DNA from: Bacteroidaceae bacterium
GTDB lineage: Bacteria; Bacteroidota; Bacteroidia; Bacteroidales; Bacteroidaceae
DNA: 64,000 nucleotides
Reading direction: 5' to 3'
Assembly: GCA_017458585.1 (NCBI GenBank)
Contig: JAFTAJ010000045.1
Span: 1 to 64,000 of the forward strand
Part shown: positions 41,160 to 51,300 of the stretch, in pieces
Numbering within the stretch: position 1 is the first letter of the stretch
Layout: each line of letters opens with the position of its first letter
The notes under the pieces: generated by a model
What the model was told of the DNA's origin: nothing
Seen by the model: only the letters and a program-made list of their open reading frames with translations
The model's database searches: none
Program-made: the position numbers and the translations under genes

Positions 41160-41191
41160 CAAAAATAGCATTTTTTACTCTCAATGACAAA
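41160..41191 (-). promoter_or_regulatory. Promoter of the DUF3472 / leucine-rich protein operon
   Basis: TTTG (41188-41191) and TATTTTTG (41160-41167) are separated by 20 nt on the minus strand, an exact Bacteroidetes consensus arrangement. A partial duplicate (AATAGCATTTT) lies about 43 nt upstream. It supports the 41133 start and separates this pair from sulP. Confidence 0.75.
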
Positions 41192-41276
41192 AAAAGAGCC
41201 AAAAAAATAGCATTTTGTCGGCCGTCCGCACCATTTTCGCGACACATTGCCCAAAACAGGCTCCTCGGAAGATAAT

Positions 41277-42971
41277 CTATTCTTTTAATGTCCCACGGAG
41301 ATAGGAAGTGCACTCCTCAAAGGTAGAGAACGTTAGGTGCTCGGGCACCAATGCAGGAATCACGTTCATGGTCTGCAGCATATATAGCGGCTGCGGCTGA
41401 ATCATGGTCATCAGCACCTTGGCGCCGTTGGCTTGGATGTCCTTGATGGCCGTCTCCATGGCATAGAGACCCGACTGGTCCATAAACGACACCCTCTTCA
41501 TACGGATGATGACAATCTTGGCGTCAGACGGCACATTGCCCATCACCTGCTGGAAGCCCGTAATGGTGCCGAAGAAGATGGGGCCGTTGAGGCGCTGGAT
41601 ATATATCTTGTGAGCCACGGTGTCGGGCACCAGGTCTTCATGGTCCCACGGACTCTCCGCGTCGAGGTTAGTCATCTCCTGACTGCTGTAGCCGCCCTCC
41701 ACGAGGTCGCTGGCACGCTTCATAAACAGCACACAGGCAATCACCATGCCAATGCCGACGGCCGTCAGCAGGTCCACGAACACGGTGAGCAGGAACACGG
41801 ATATCAGCACAAAAGAGTCAGCCCTCGGAATACGGAGCAGGTCTTTGAAACCCTTGAAGTCAATGATGCCGATGCCCACACTGATAAGGATGCCGGCCAG
41901 CACTGACAGCGGCACATATTTCACCAGTCCGCCCAAGCCCAAGAGCACCGCCAGTAGCATCACGGAGTGAACCATGCCACTCAACTGGCTGCGTCCACCG
42001 CTCTTGACGTTGACCACTGTTCGCATAGTGGCACCGGCTCCGGCAATGCCACCAAACACACCGGCCAACATATTGCCTATGCCCTGCCCCACCAACTCAC
42101 GGTTGCTGTCGTGGCGTGTCTTGGTGATATTGTCAGCCACCACAGAGGTGAGCAAGGTATCAATCGAGCCAAGTCCCGCCAAAGTAAGTCCTGGCACGAT
42201 GGAGGCCTCCAGCAACTTCCCCCAGTCCAACCCCTGCAAGTCAAGTCCTGCCAACACGGGTTTGGGCAATCCCGACGGGATATCGCCAATCGTAAGATAC
42301 TCGGGAAAGCCTATCAGCAGCGACACTACCGTCACTGCCACCAGAGCAGCAAGCGTTGATGGCACCTTCTTGGTCAGCAGCGGGAAAAGATAGATGACTG
42401 CTATGGTGCCCAGTCCGAGGGCAAGCGCCATCAGCGATATGCCACCAGAGATGCGCTCCGGCAACTGAGTAACCATGTCGAGCACCAGCACGGGCGACTT
42501 GAGACCCACCAAGGGATAGAGCTGCTGCAAGATGATAATCACACCTATACCGCTCATGAATCCCGACAGCACGGGATAGGGAATGTAGCGCACATACTTG
42601 CCTATCTTGATTACACCAAAGAGAATCTGAAACAGGCCGCAGAACAATCCGGCCAGCGACATACTTATCAATACAGCCGACATACTCTGCTGCGACGCCC
42701 AGATGCCGCTAATCAGACTGGCGGTGATGACCGTCATGGGACCTGTGGGGCCACTGATTTGGCTCGGAGTGCCACCAAACATCGATGCAAAGAAGCCCAG
42801 CATGGTGGCGCCTACCAGTCCGGCCAAAGCACCCACGGAGGCTGCCGACGGGTCATCCACGCCGCCGAAGGCCTGTATGCCAAACGCCAATGCCAAAGGC
42901 AACGCCACGACTCCCGCCGTGATGCCGCCAAACAGGTCGCCCTTGATGTTGCTCGTGTCAATGAATCTCAT
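41277..42971 (-). CDS. SulP-family inorganic anion transporter with STAS domain
   Basis: A 564-residue inner-membrane protein. The N-terminal SulP core has about 12 helices (DLFGGITAGVVALPLALAFG, SGPTGPMTVITASLISG, VKSGGRSQLSGMVHS). The C-terminal STAS domain (~435-555) carries the VIIRMKRVSFMDQSGLYAME segment. SulP proteins move sulfate, bicarbonate, chloride or dicarboxylates; the substrate is not evident. It lies 53 nt after carB, possibly on the same transcript, and bicarbonate supply for carbamoyl phosphate would be a tempting but unproven link. Confidence 0.93.
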   Translation of the reverse strand: MRFIDTSNIKGDLFGGITAGVVALPLALAFGIQAFGGVDDPSAASVGALAGLVGATMLGFFASMFGGTPSQISGPTGPMTVITASLISGIWASQQSMSAVLISMSLAGLFCGLFQILFGVIKIGKYVRYIPYPVLSGFMSGIGVIIILQQLYPLVGLKSPVLVLDMVTQLPERISGGISLMALALGLGTIAVIYLFPLLTKKVPSTLAALVAVTVVSLLIGFPEYLTIGDIPSGLPKPVLAGLDLQGLDWGKLLEASIVPGLTLAGLGSIDTLLTSVVADNITKTRHDSNRELVGQGIGNMLAGVFGGIAGAGATMRTVVNVKSGGRSQLSGMVHSVMLLAVLLGLGGLVKYVPLSVLAGILISVGIGIIDFKGFKDLLRIPRADSFVLISVFLLTVFVDLLTAVGIGMVIACVLFMKRASDLVEGGYSSQEMTNLDAESPWDHEDLVPDTVAHKIYIQRLNGPIFFGTITGFQQVMGNVPSDAKIVIIRMKRVSFMDQSGLYAMETAIKDIQANGAKVLMTMIQPQPLYMLQTMNVIPALVPEHLTFSTFEECTSYLRGTLKE

Positions 42972-43024
42972 AGAATGTCAAGTGTCGAGAGTTCAAGAGT
43001 TCAAGAGTTTAAGAGCTTGAAAGT

Positions 43025-46000
43025 TTACTCGTACTCACTCCAGCTCTTGATGGGAAGTGCATCAACGGGCACGGTGCAGAACGCTCCTATGAAGGCCGAC
43101 GCCAAACGTGCGTTGGTGATAAGGGGCACATTGTGGTCGATGGCTGCACGGCGGATGCGGTAGCCGTTGGTGAGCTCACGGGTGGTGTGGTTCTTGGGAA
43201 TGTTCACCACAAGGTCGAAACGGTGCTGACCGATGAGGGTGAGCACATTGTTGGGACTCTGTGCATCCTCGTCAGGCCACAGGGTGGCTGTGGCTTCTAT
43301 GCCATTGTCCTTCAAGAATCGGGCGGTGCCTGCCGAAGCGTAGATGGTGTATCCGCTCTTGTAGAGCAGACGGGCAGCATTGAGCAATTGCACCTTGGAC
43401 TTGGCCTCGCCGGAGGATATCATCACGGCCTTATCCTTGGCCGGTATCTTATAGCCTGTGGCGAGCATGGAGAGAAGGAGAGCCTCGCTGTAGTCATCGG
43501 CCAGACAGCCCACCTCGCCGGTGGAGCTCATATCGACACCGAGGATGGGGTCGGCTCTGTCGAGGCGGGCAAAGCTGAACTGGCTTGCCTTGACGCCGAT
43601 ACGGTCGATGTCAAACGCGCTCTTGTCGGGACGCTCATAGGGGGCGTCGAGCATTATGCGCGTGGCGGTGTCGATGAGGTTGCGCTTCAGCACCTTGCTC
43701 ACAAACGGGAACGAACGGCTGGCACGCAGGTTGCACTCGATGACTTTAACGCTGCCTTCCTTGGCGAGGTACTGTATGTTGAAGGGACCGGTGATATTGA
43801 GTTCACGTGCGATGGCGCGGCTCATTTTCTTTATCTGACGGGCTGTGGAGAAATATATCTGCTGAGCAGGGAATACCATGGTGGCATCGCCGGAGTGGAC
43901 ACCGGCATACTCGATATGTTCGCTGATGGCGTACTCCACTATATCACCGTGGTCGGCGACGGCGTCAAACTCTATCTCCTTGGTCTCCTGCATAAACTGG
44001 CTGACTACAACGGGGTAGTCCTGGCTGACCTCGGCGGCCAGCTCAAGGCAGCGGGAGAGCTGCTCGTCGGTGTGGCACACATTCATGGCTGCACCGCTAA
44101 GCACATAGCTGGGACGCACGAGCACGGGATAGCCTACCTCGTCAACGAACTGGCGTATGCCATCGACGCTGGTGAGAGCGCTCCAACGGGGCTGGTCGAT
44201 GCCCAGCTGGTCGAGCATGGCTGAGAATTTGTTGCGGTTCTCGGCGCGATCAATGCTGACGGGAGAGGTACCAAGCACAGGCACTCCCTGACGGTGGAGC
44301 TTCATGGCGAGGTTGTTGGGTATCTGCCCTCCCACGCTGACGATCACACCGCGTGGCTGCTCCAGCTCTATCACATCGAGCACTCGCTCAAAGGTCAGCT
44401 CGTCGAAATAGAGGCGGTCGCACATATCATAGTCGGTGCTGACGGTCTCAGGGTTATAGTTAATCATGATGCTCTTGTAGCCAAGGCTGCGAGCTGTCTG
44501 CACAGCATTGACGGAGCACCAGTCGAACTCCACGCTGCTACCGATGCGGTAGGCGCCGCTGCCGAGCACGACCACAGAACGTTCGTTATGGTAGTAGCTG
44601 ACATCGTGTCCGTGTGTGGCATAGGTGACATAGAGGTAGTTAGTGAGGTCGGGGTGCTCGCTGGCCACAGTTGGGATGCGCTTGACGGCAGGATTGACAC
44701 TGAGCTCCTTGCGGCGGGCACGCACGGCAAGGTTGTCGCGCTCTCCAGCCTGGTCGCCAATCACGAGGCGGGCTATCTGGAAGTCGCTAAAGCCCAGCAC
44801 CTTGGCCTGCTGCATGGTAGCAGCGTCGATGGCATCAAGACTGGGAAGTGCCTGGAGCTTGCGCTTCCACTCCACTATGTTGGCCATGCGCTCAAGGAAC
44901 CAGGGGTCTATCTTGGTGAGGTCGCTGATGCGCTCCACGGTGTAACCCTCCTCCAGAGCCTGAGCTATGGCAAAGATGCGGAGGTCGGTGGGATTCTGCA
45001 ACTCGTCGTCAAGATTGTCGAAATGGGTGTGGCGGTTGCAGACGAAGCCGTGCATGCCCTGCCCTATCATGCGGAGGCCTTTCTGGATAACCTCCTCAAA
45101 GCTGCGACCGATACTCATCACCTCGCCCACTGACTTCATACTCGAGCCTATCTTGCGGCTCACGCCCTGAAACTTGGTGAGGTCCCAGCGCGGTATCTTG
45201 CAGATGAGGTAGTCGAGCGACGGAGCGACGTATGCAGAGTTGGCGGTGCCCATCTCGCCTATCTGGTCAAGGGTGTAGCCCAGCGCTATCTTGGCAGCCA
45301 CAAAGGCAAGGGGATAGCCGGTGGCCTTGGAGGCAAGGGCACTGGAGCGCGAGAGGCGGGCATTGATCTCGATGATGCGGTAGTCATTGGTCTCGGCATT
45401 GTAGGCATACTGTATGTTGCACTCGCCCACGATGTTGAGGTGGCGCACACACTTCACTGCAAGGTCTTGCAGATACTTCACCTGCTCATCGTTGAGCGAG
45501 CAGATGGGAGCCACTACGATGCTCTCGCCGGTGTGGATGCCGAGGGGGTCGAAGTTCTCCATCGAGGCCACGGTGAAGCAGTGGTCGTTGGCATCACGGA
45601 TGACCTCAAACTCTATCTCTTTCCAACCCTTGAGGCACTCCTCCACCAGCACCTGCGGGGCAAAGGTAAAGGCGCTCTCAGCCACCTCGCGGAAAGTCTG
45701 CTCGTCGGGACATACGCCGCTGCCCAGTCCGCCCAGAGCGTAGGCCGAGCGGATCATGATGGGGTAGCCGATGCGGCGGGCAGCAGCCAGCGCCTCGTCC
45801 ATCGTCTCGCAAGCCTGGCTGACTGGCACCTTGAGGTCGGCCTCGTTCAAGCGACGCACAAAGCGGTCGCGGTCCTCGGTGTCCATGATGGCCTCCACGC
45901 CGGTGCCCAGCACCTCTACACCATACTCTTTGAGTACACCACTCTGCCACAGCTCGGTGCCGCAGTTGAGGGCTGTCTGTCCACCAAAGGCAAGCAGGAT

Positions 46001-46249
46001 ACCGTCGGGGCGCTCCTTCTTGATAACCTCGGTGACGAAGTGGGTGGTGACGGGCAAGAAATAGACCTGATCAGCGATGCCTTCGCTAGTCTGGATGGTT
46101 GCCACGTTGGGATTGATGAGCACTGAACTGATGCCCTCCTCGCGGAGAGCCTTGAGAGCCTGCGAGCCGGAGTAGTCGAACTCGCCTGCCTGACCGATTT
46201 TGAGTGCGCCGCTGCCGAGCACGAGCACTTTCTTAAGATTGGATTTCAT
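43025..46249 (-). CDS. carB: Carbamoyl-phosphate synthase large subunit
   Basis: A 1074-residue enzyme with two homologous ATP-grasp halves (first half GQAGEFDYSGSQALKAL; second half GSGAYRIGSSVEFDWCSVNA) and a C-terminal MGS-like regulatory domain (KDNGIEATATLWPDEDA). It makes carbamoyl phosphate from bicarbonate, ATP and glutamine-derived ammonia for pyrimidine and arginine synthesis. The small subunit gene carA is not in this window. It follows the DUF4296 gene after a 43-nt spacer filled by AGTTCGA repeats. Confidence 0.97.
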   Translation of the reverse strand: MKSNLKKVLVLGSGALKIGQAGEFDYSGSQALKALREEGISSVLINPNVATIQTSEGIADQVYFLPVTTHFVTEVIKKERPDGILLAFGGQTALNCGTELWQSGVLKEYGVEVLGTGVEAIMDTEDRDRFVRRLNEADLKVPVSQACETMDEALAAARRIGYPIMIRSAYALGGLGSGVCPDEQTFREVAESAFTFAPQVLVEECLKGWKEIEFEVIRDANDHCFTVASMENFDPLGIHTGESIVVAPICSLNDEQVKYLQDLAVKCVRHLNIVGECNIQYAYNAETNDYRIIEINARLSRSSALASKATGYPLAFVAAKIALGYTLDQIGEMGTANSAYVAPSLDYLICKIPRWDLTKFQGVSRKIGSSMKSVGEVMSIGRSFEEVIQKGLRMIGQGMHGFVCNRHTHFDNLDDELQNPTDLRIFAIAQALEEGYTVERISDLTKIDPWFLERMANIVEWKRKLQALPSLDAIDAATMQQAKVLGFSDFQIARLVIGDQAGERDNLAVRARRKELSVNPAVKRIPTVASEHPDLTNYLYVTYATHGHDVSYYHNERSVVVLGSGAYRIGSSVEFDWCSVNAVQTARSLGYKSIMINYNPETVSTDYDMCDRLYFDELTFERVLDVIELEQPRGVIVSVGGQIPNNLAMKLHRQGVPVLGTSPVSIDRAENRNKFSAMLDQLGIDQPRWSALTSVDGIRQFVDEVGYPVLVRPSYVLSGAAMNVCHTDEQLSRCLELAAEVSQDYPVVVSQFMQETKEIEFDAVADHGDIVEYAISEHIEYAGVHSGDATMVFPAQQIYFSTARQIKKMSRAIARELNITGPFNIQYLAKEGSVKVIECNLRASRSFPFVSKVLKRNLIDTATRIMLDAPYERPDKSAFDIDRIGVKASQFSFARLDRADPILGVDMSSTGEVGCLADDYSEALLLSMLATGYKIPAKDKAVMISSGEAKSKVQLLNAARLLYKSGYTIYASAGTARFLKDNGIEATATLWPDEDAQSPNNVLTLIGQHRFDLVVNIPKNHTTRELTNGYRIRRAAIDHNVPLITNARLASAFIGAFCTVPVDALPIKSWSEYE

Positions 46250-46296
46250 ATTATTAAAAGTTCAAAAGTTCGAGAGTTCAAAAGTTCGAGAGTTAT
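46250..46296. repeat. AGTTCGA/AGTTCAA heptamer tract
   Basis: Four units of AAAGTTCRARAGTTC type fill the carB / DUF4296 junction. Similar tracts occur at 34815-34858, 42976-43022, 48282-48319 and 60957-61000. Confidence 0.75.
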
Positions 46297-47192
46297 TTTC
46301 TTTCTATCTTCTCCATCTTGCGGGGCATGGGACGGGAATGCATAGATTCAGTTGACAAGTTGACAGTTTGACTATTTGACGAGTTGAGCGTGTCAACCGA
46401 TGCGTGGAGTGTGTCGGCAGTGTCGGGGACTTCCTCCTTGGGAGGAGGCGGCGCCTTGTGTATCCTTACCAGCGAGGGACTGAAGATAAACAGCAGTCGT
46501 GGATTGATGTTCCACTCGCTTACCATATATATATATCCATATACGCGCTTGATGGGGCGCCGCGCTGCATCGATATTGAGCGAGAAGTCGCCGCTGCCAT
46601 ATACATGGCGCTCATAATGGCTCACACTGTCGCCGTCATACTGCACCGCCAGCGATGCCACAGCATGACGGGTGCCTTCTTTCTGCACAAACTGGGCGCG
46701 GAAGTTGAGCATCACCTCGTCGCCGGGCTTAAACACCGTGTCGCCCTTTATCTCAAAAGTAAAGCGATTGCTGAATCCGTTGCCGCTGAGCAGGTAGTAC
46801 TGGCGTCCGTTCCATACATTGGCGGTGTCGCCGGTGGAGCTTAGCGCTGAATAGCGGTTGACGTCGTTCACTGCGCCGCCCGCATCGCCCAGCTCGGCAT
46901 GCAGACGCTCACCAATGTTGGTGTATATCTTCTGCAGTAGCTCCATGTGCTGGCAGTACCACACAAGCGAGCTGTCAAACTCGGCCTCAGTGACACCATT
47001 GTCTCTCAGGCATGTCAGGATATAGGCTCGCCCTCTGATGGCGGAGCTGTCACCGCCGGCTGCCATTCCCTGCAACAGATGATACTGGTAGAGTATTCTC
47101 TCCATCTTGCCCTCGCTCAAAACGCCGCTCGGCTTGCCGGCCTTGCAGGCCGCCAGCAACAATAGGACAATTATGTAGAGCAGATGGCGCAT
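46293..47192 (-). CDS. DUF4296 lipoprotein
   Basis: A 299-residue lipoprotein (lipobox LAAC, Cys16). Residues ~25-110 are the DUF4296 domain (EGKMERILYQYHLLQGMAA, then FDSSLVWYCQHMELLQKIYTNI). The rest is beta-rich, with YRFTFEI-like FSNRFTFEIKGD and a region that reads like a lectin or gliding-associated fold. The position between lspA and carB recurs in Bacteroidetes as I recall it. The C-terminal ~35 residues are Ser/Thr-rich and partly encoded by GTCAACT-type repeats (TLNSSNSQTVNLSTES). Its function is unknown. Confidence 0.85.
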   Translation of the reverse strand: MRHLLYIIVLLLLAACKAGKPSGVLSEGKMERILYQYHLLQGMAAGGDSSAIRGRAYILTCLRDNGVTEAEFDSSLVWYCQHMELLQKIYTNIGERLHAELGDAGGAVNDVNRYSALSSTGDTANVWNGRQYYLLSGNGFSNRFTFEIKGDTVFKPGDEVMLNFRAQFVQKEGTRHAVASLAVQYDGDSVSHYERHVYGSGDFSLNIDAARRPIKRVYGYIYMVSEWNINPRLLFIFSPSLVRIHKAPPPPKEEVPDTADTLHASVDTLNSSNSQTVNLSTESMHSRPMPRKMEKIERK

Positions 47193-47208
47193 GAAGAAAG
47201 TTCGAGAG

Positions 47209-47847
47209 TTAATCGGGGTCTGGGGTCTTGCGAGATATCAGGCGGTTGAGTGTCTTGTAGTAACATATCACCAGCAGCGCACCACCCGTGGTAATCGCCG
47301 CGTCGGCAAAATTGAATATCGGACTGAAGAACACGAAATGGTCACCTCCCACTAAGGGCATCCATTGAGGCCAGTTGGTGTCGATGATTGGGAAGTAGAA
47401 CATATCTACCACTTTGCCCTCCATCAGGCTGCCGTAGCCCTGGCCGAAAGGAACGAGAGTGGCTGGCGTAAGACCATTGCTGTCGCTGAACACGAGGCCG
47501 TAGAACACATTGTCAATTATGTTGCCAGCTGCCCCTGCCAGCACCATGGACACCAGTACCACAAACGCCCAGCTTATCTTTGGCCTCGCAGCCAAGCGCC
47601 AGAGCAGCCACCCCAGCAGCCCCACTGCCACCAATCGGAAGATGCATAGCAACCATGTACCCACGAAGTCCATGCCGAAGGCCATCCCCTTGTTCTCGAT
47701 AAAGGCAATGTACGCCCAGTCGGCCATACGGATACTCTCGCCAGGACACAGGTGTGTCTTCACCCATATCTTGAGCACCTGGTCCACGCCGAGTATAAGC
47801 ACTATCACGGCGAGGGCAAGCAGCCTTCTCTTGGTTTCAGGTTTCAA
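47209..47847 (-). CDS. lspA: Lipoprotein signal peptidase (signal peptidase II)
   Basis: A 212-residue inner-membrane aspartyl protease with four helices and the conserved blocks DQVLKIWV, AGAAGNIIDNVFYGLV and FNFADAAITTG; the catalytic aspartates lie in the last two. It cleaves prolipoproteins before the lipidated cysteine, so it serves the many lipoproteins of this window. It is longer than the ~165-residue E. coli form because of an insert (~115-155, EGKVVDMFYFPIIDT), which is usual in Bacteroidetes. The only in-frame start near the conserved sequence is TTG at 47847, inside a GGTTTCA repeat with a stop two codons upstream. Confidence 0.93.
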   Translation of the reverse strand: MKPETKRRLLALAVIVLILGVDQVLKIWVKTHLCPGESIRMADWAYIAFIENKGMAFGMDFVGTWLLCIFRLVAVGLLGWLLWRLAARPKISWAFVVLVSMVLAGAAGNIIDNVFYGLVFSDSNGLTPATLVPFGQGYGSLMEGKVVDMFYFPIIDTNWPQWMPLVGGDHFVFFSPIFNFADAAITTGGALLVICYYKTLNRLISRKTPDPD

Positions 47848-47880
47848 GTTTCAGGTTTCAGGTTTCAGGTTGCTGGTTTC
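47833..47880. repeat. GGTTTCA heptamer tract over the lspA start
   Basis: Six units of GGTTTCA/AGTTTCA run from the stop of the dksA-like gene into the first codons of lspA (KPETK) and leave only a TTG start. Confidence 0.85.
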
Positions 47881-48265
47881 AATCCTGCCGGTTTTTCATC
47901 TGCTTGGCCTCAATGCTGAGTGTGGCGTGAGGCACTGCACGCAGCCTCTCCTTGGGGATGAGCTTGCCCGTCACCCTGCAGATGCCGTATGTCTTGTTCT
48001 CAATACGGATAAGGGCATTCTGCAGGTTGTCGATAAACTTTTTCTGCCGTGCAGCGAGGGTGTTGAGTTCCTCTTTGCTCTGGGTGGCATAGCCCTCCTC
48101 CATCACCTTATAGGTGGGCGAGGTGTCGTCCACGGTGTTAGCATCTCTGTGGGTTAGCGCAGCCAGTATCTGGTCATAGTCTGCACGGGCTACTTCCAAC
48201 TTCTGAAGTATGAGCTCCTTAAACTCCATGAGCTCTTCGTCTGTGTAGCGTTTCTTTTCTGCCAT
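47879..48265 (-). CDS. TraR/DksA-family protein lacking the zinc cysteines
   Basis: A 128-residue DksA-like protein: an N-terminal coiled coil (~10-90) and a C-terminal globule with YGICRVTGKLIPKERLRAVP. Canonical DksA has four zinc cysteines here; this one keeps a single Cys (CRVTG) and reads THATLS-like HATLSIEAK where CxxC should be. As I remember, this degenerate form is normal in Bacteroidetes. It probably binds the secondary channel of RNA polymerase and modulates promoters, perhaps with ppGpp. It lies in the ileS-lspA operon. Confidence 0.9.
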   Translation of the reverse strand: MAEKKRYTDEELMEFKELILQKLEVARADYDQILAALTHRDANTVDDTSPTYKVMEEGYATQSKEELNTLAARQKKFIDNLQNALIRIENKTYGICRVTGKLIPKERLRAVPHATLSIEAKQMKNRQD

Positions 48266-48321
48266 ATTTTTTAGAGTTATTAAAGTTCGAAAGTTTGAAA
48301 GTTCGAGAGTTTGAAAGTTTT

Positions 48322-51300
48322 TTAGTTTTTCTTGGTTATTCGAGCATTGAGGGTGAAGTCCTCAAAGTCGAGGGTGTCGGCTTGAAGGCCGGCTTCGAAG
48401 GAAAGGCTGTCGCACAGCACCTGGCTGAGGATGAAGTCGCGGTGTGCCTCCACAGCCTCGCGCACCTCTGCATTGTCCTCAAGGGTGATGATGATATGGT
48501 CGGTTATCTCGAAGCCCTGCTCCTTGCGATAGGTCTGGATGCGCTTCACCACCTCGCGGGCCATACCCTCGCGGCGCAGCTCATCGGTAATGGTGAGGTC
48601 GAGTGCCACGGTCAGCGTGCCTTCGTTGGTGACGCTCCATCCGGGGATGTCCTGATTGAATATCTCAACATCATCGCGCTCCACTCTCACGGGCTGTCCT
48701 TCCACCTCGAGTGTGAGGTAGCCGTCGGTCTCCAGGCCTATTATCTCCTCTTGCGACAGGGCGCCGATCATCTTGCTCACGGGCCCCATCAGCTTGCCGA
48801 GCTTCTTACCCATCACGCGGAAGTTGCACTTCACGGTCTTCACCAGGTGGATGCCTTCCACATAGCGTATCTCTTTCACGTTGAGCTCGCTGGTGATAAT
48901 ATCCGCCATCTCCTCTATAGTCTGCCGCTCTGCCTCGCTGCTCACGGGCAGCATGATGCACTGCAACGGCTGGCGTACGATTATCTTCTCCTTCTTCCTC
49001 AGCGACAGACCCATCGACACTATCTTCTGTGCCCGCTGCATCTGTGCCTCAAGAGCTTCGTCGATGAGGGCATCGTTAGCCACGGGGAAGTCCTGCAGAT
49101 GGATGCTGCAGTCGTCGCCGCGGAGGTCGCGGTATAGCTGGTCGGTATAGAAGGGTGCCAATGGTGCCATGAGGCGTGCCACCGTCTCGAGGCACTCATA
49201 GAGCGACCGGTACGCGCTGAGCTTGTCCTGGTCAAGGCCGCTGCGCCAGAAGCGCTTACGGTTCAGGCGCACATACCAGTTGGAGAGGTCGTCGATGACG
49301 AAGGTCTCCACCAGTCGGCCTGCCGTGGTAAGGTCGTAGTCCTCGTAGCAGGCTGTCACTTTCTTAACCAGTGTATGAAGGGCCGAGATTATCCAACGGT
49401 CAATCCCTACTCCTTCATTCCTAATTCCTAATTCCTCATTCCTCATTCCTAACTCCTCACTCCCTACTCCATCCACATTGGCATACATGGCAAAGAAGCT
49501 GTAGGTCTGATACAGCTTGCTGAAGAGCGAGCGAGCCACCTCCTGCACTCCTTTCTCGTCGAAGCGCAGGTTGTCCCACGGCTGGGAGTTGGTTATCATA
49601 TACCAGCGCAAGGGGTCGCTGCCATACTTGGCGATGGCGTCGAAGGGATCTACGGCGTTGCCCAGACGCTTTGACATCTTGTTGCCGTTTTTGTCCAGCA
49701 CCAGTCCGTTGCTGATAACTGCCTTGTATGCCACGCTGTCAAAGACCATTGTGGCGATGGCGTGCAGGGTGAAGAACCAGCCGCGTGTCTGGTCCACGCC
49801 CTCGGCAATGAAGTCGCAGGGATAGCAACGGCCACTGTCAAAGGCCTCCTTGTTTTCAAATGGATAGTGTATCTGGGCGTAGGGCATGGCGCCGCTGTCA
49901 AACCACACGTCGATAAGGTCCAGCTCCCTACGCATCGGCTTGCCCGTCGGGCTCACCAGCACTATGTCGTCCACGTAGGGGCGGTGAAGGTCTATCTTGT
50001 GGTAATTCTCGTCGCTATAGTCGCCTGGCACAAAGCCCTTGTCCCGTAGGGGATTGCTCTGCATCAAGCCGGCGCTCACGCTCTTGTCTATCTCGTCGTA
50101 GAGCTCCTGTATGCTACCAATACATATCTCCTCGCGCGTGTCTTTATTACGCCAGATGGGCAGCGGTGTGCCCCAGTAGCGCGAGCGGCTCAGGTTCCAG
50201 TCGTTCAGATTCTCTAACCACTTGCCAAAGCGCCCCGTGCCGGTGCTCTCGGGCTTCCACCGTATCGTCTTGTTCAACTCCATCATGCGCTCTCGGGCGG
50301 CGGTGGAGCGGATAAACCAACTGTCTAACGGGTAATACAATACCGGCTTGTCCGTGCGCCAACAGTGCGGGTAGTTATGTATGTGCTTCTCTATCTTGAA
50401 GGCACTGCCCGCCTGCTTCATCTCCATGCACAGCACAATGTTCAGGTCCTCTGTCTTGGCCAGAGCCTGAGCGTCGAGGTCGGCATACTTGGGGTCGTAG
50501 TCATTCTTCACAAAGTCACCCGCGTGGTGCCAGTAGCTGTCGTTCACGCATGTCTCCACGAACGCCTCGTCCATGTCGTCCTTCACGAAGTACTTACCGG
50601 TGAAATCGACCATAGGCCTTGTGTCACCAGCCTTGTCAATGATAAAAAGCGAGGGAATGCCCGCATCCTTGGCCACCTTGGCGTCGTCGGCACCAAAGGT
50701 GGGGGCAATATGCACGATGCCCGTACCGTCGTCCGTCGTCACGTAGTCACCGGGGATGACGCGGAAAGCCTCCTTGTCTCTCACCACCACCGTGCCGTCC
50801 TCTATCGAACACGGCTTCACCCACGGAAACAGCTGCTCGTAGTGCAAACCCACCAGGTCGGTGCCCTTGCCGCGCCACACTATCTCAAGCTCCGTCCCCT
50901 CCGCAGCCTTGAAATAGGCGCCTACGCGGCTCTCGGCCAAGATATACACAGCCTCCTCGCCGCTATACGGGTTCACTCCCTTCACGGCCACATAGTCTAT
51001 CTTCGGCCCCACACACAGCGCAGTGTTCGATGGCAGCGTCCACGGCGTCGTCGTCCACGCCAGAATATAAACAGGAAGAGAATTGAAGAATTGAACCCTA
51101 AACTGCGCCGTCACCGTAGTGTCCTTCACATCACGGTAGCAGCCCGGCTGGTTCAGCTCATGACTGCTGAGACCTGTGCCTGCCGCAGGGCTGTACGGCT
51201 GTATCGTGTAACCCTTATACAGCAGTCCCTTCTGATAAAGCTGCTTCAGCAACCACCATAGAGTCTCTATGTAGGAGTTCTCATACGTCACGTACGGATG

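Noticed and set aside
47879-48265. Considering the dksA-like gene a pseudogene because zinc cysteines are missing
   Set aside because: The frame is intact and, as far as I recall, the same loss is general in the Bacteroidetes family, so it is a lineage trait rather than decay.
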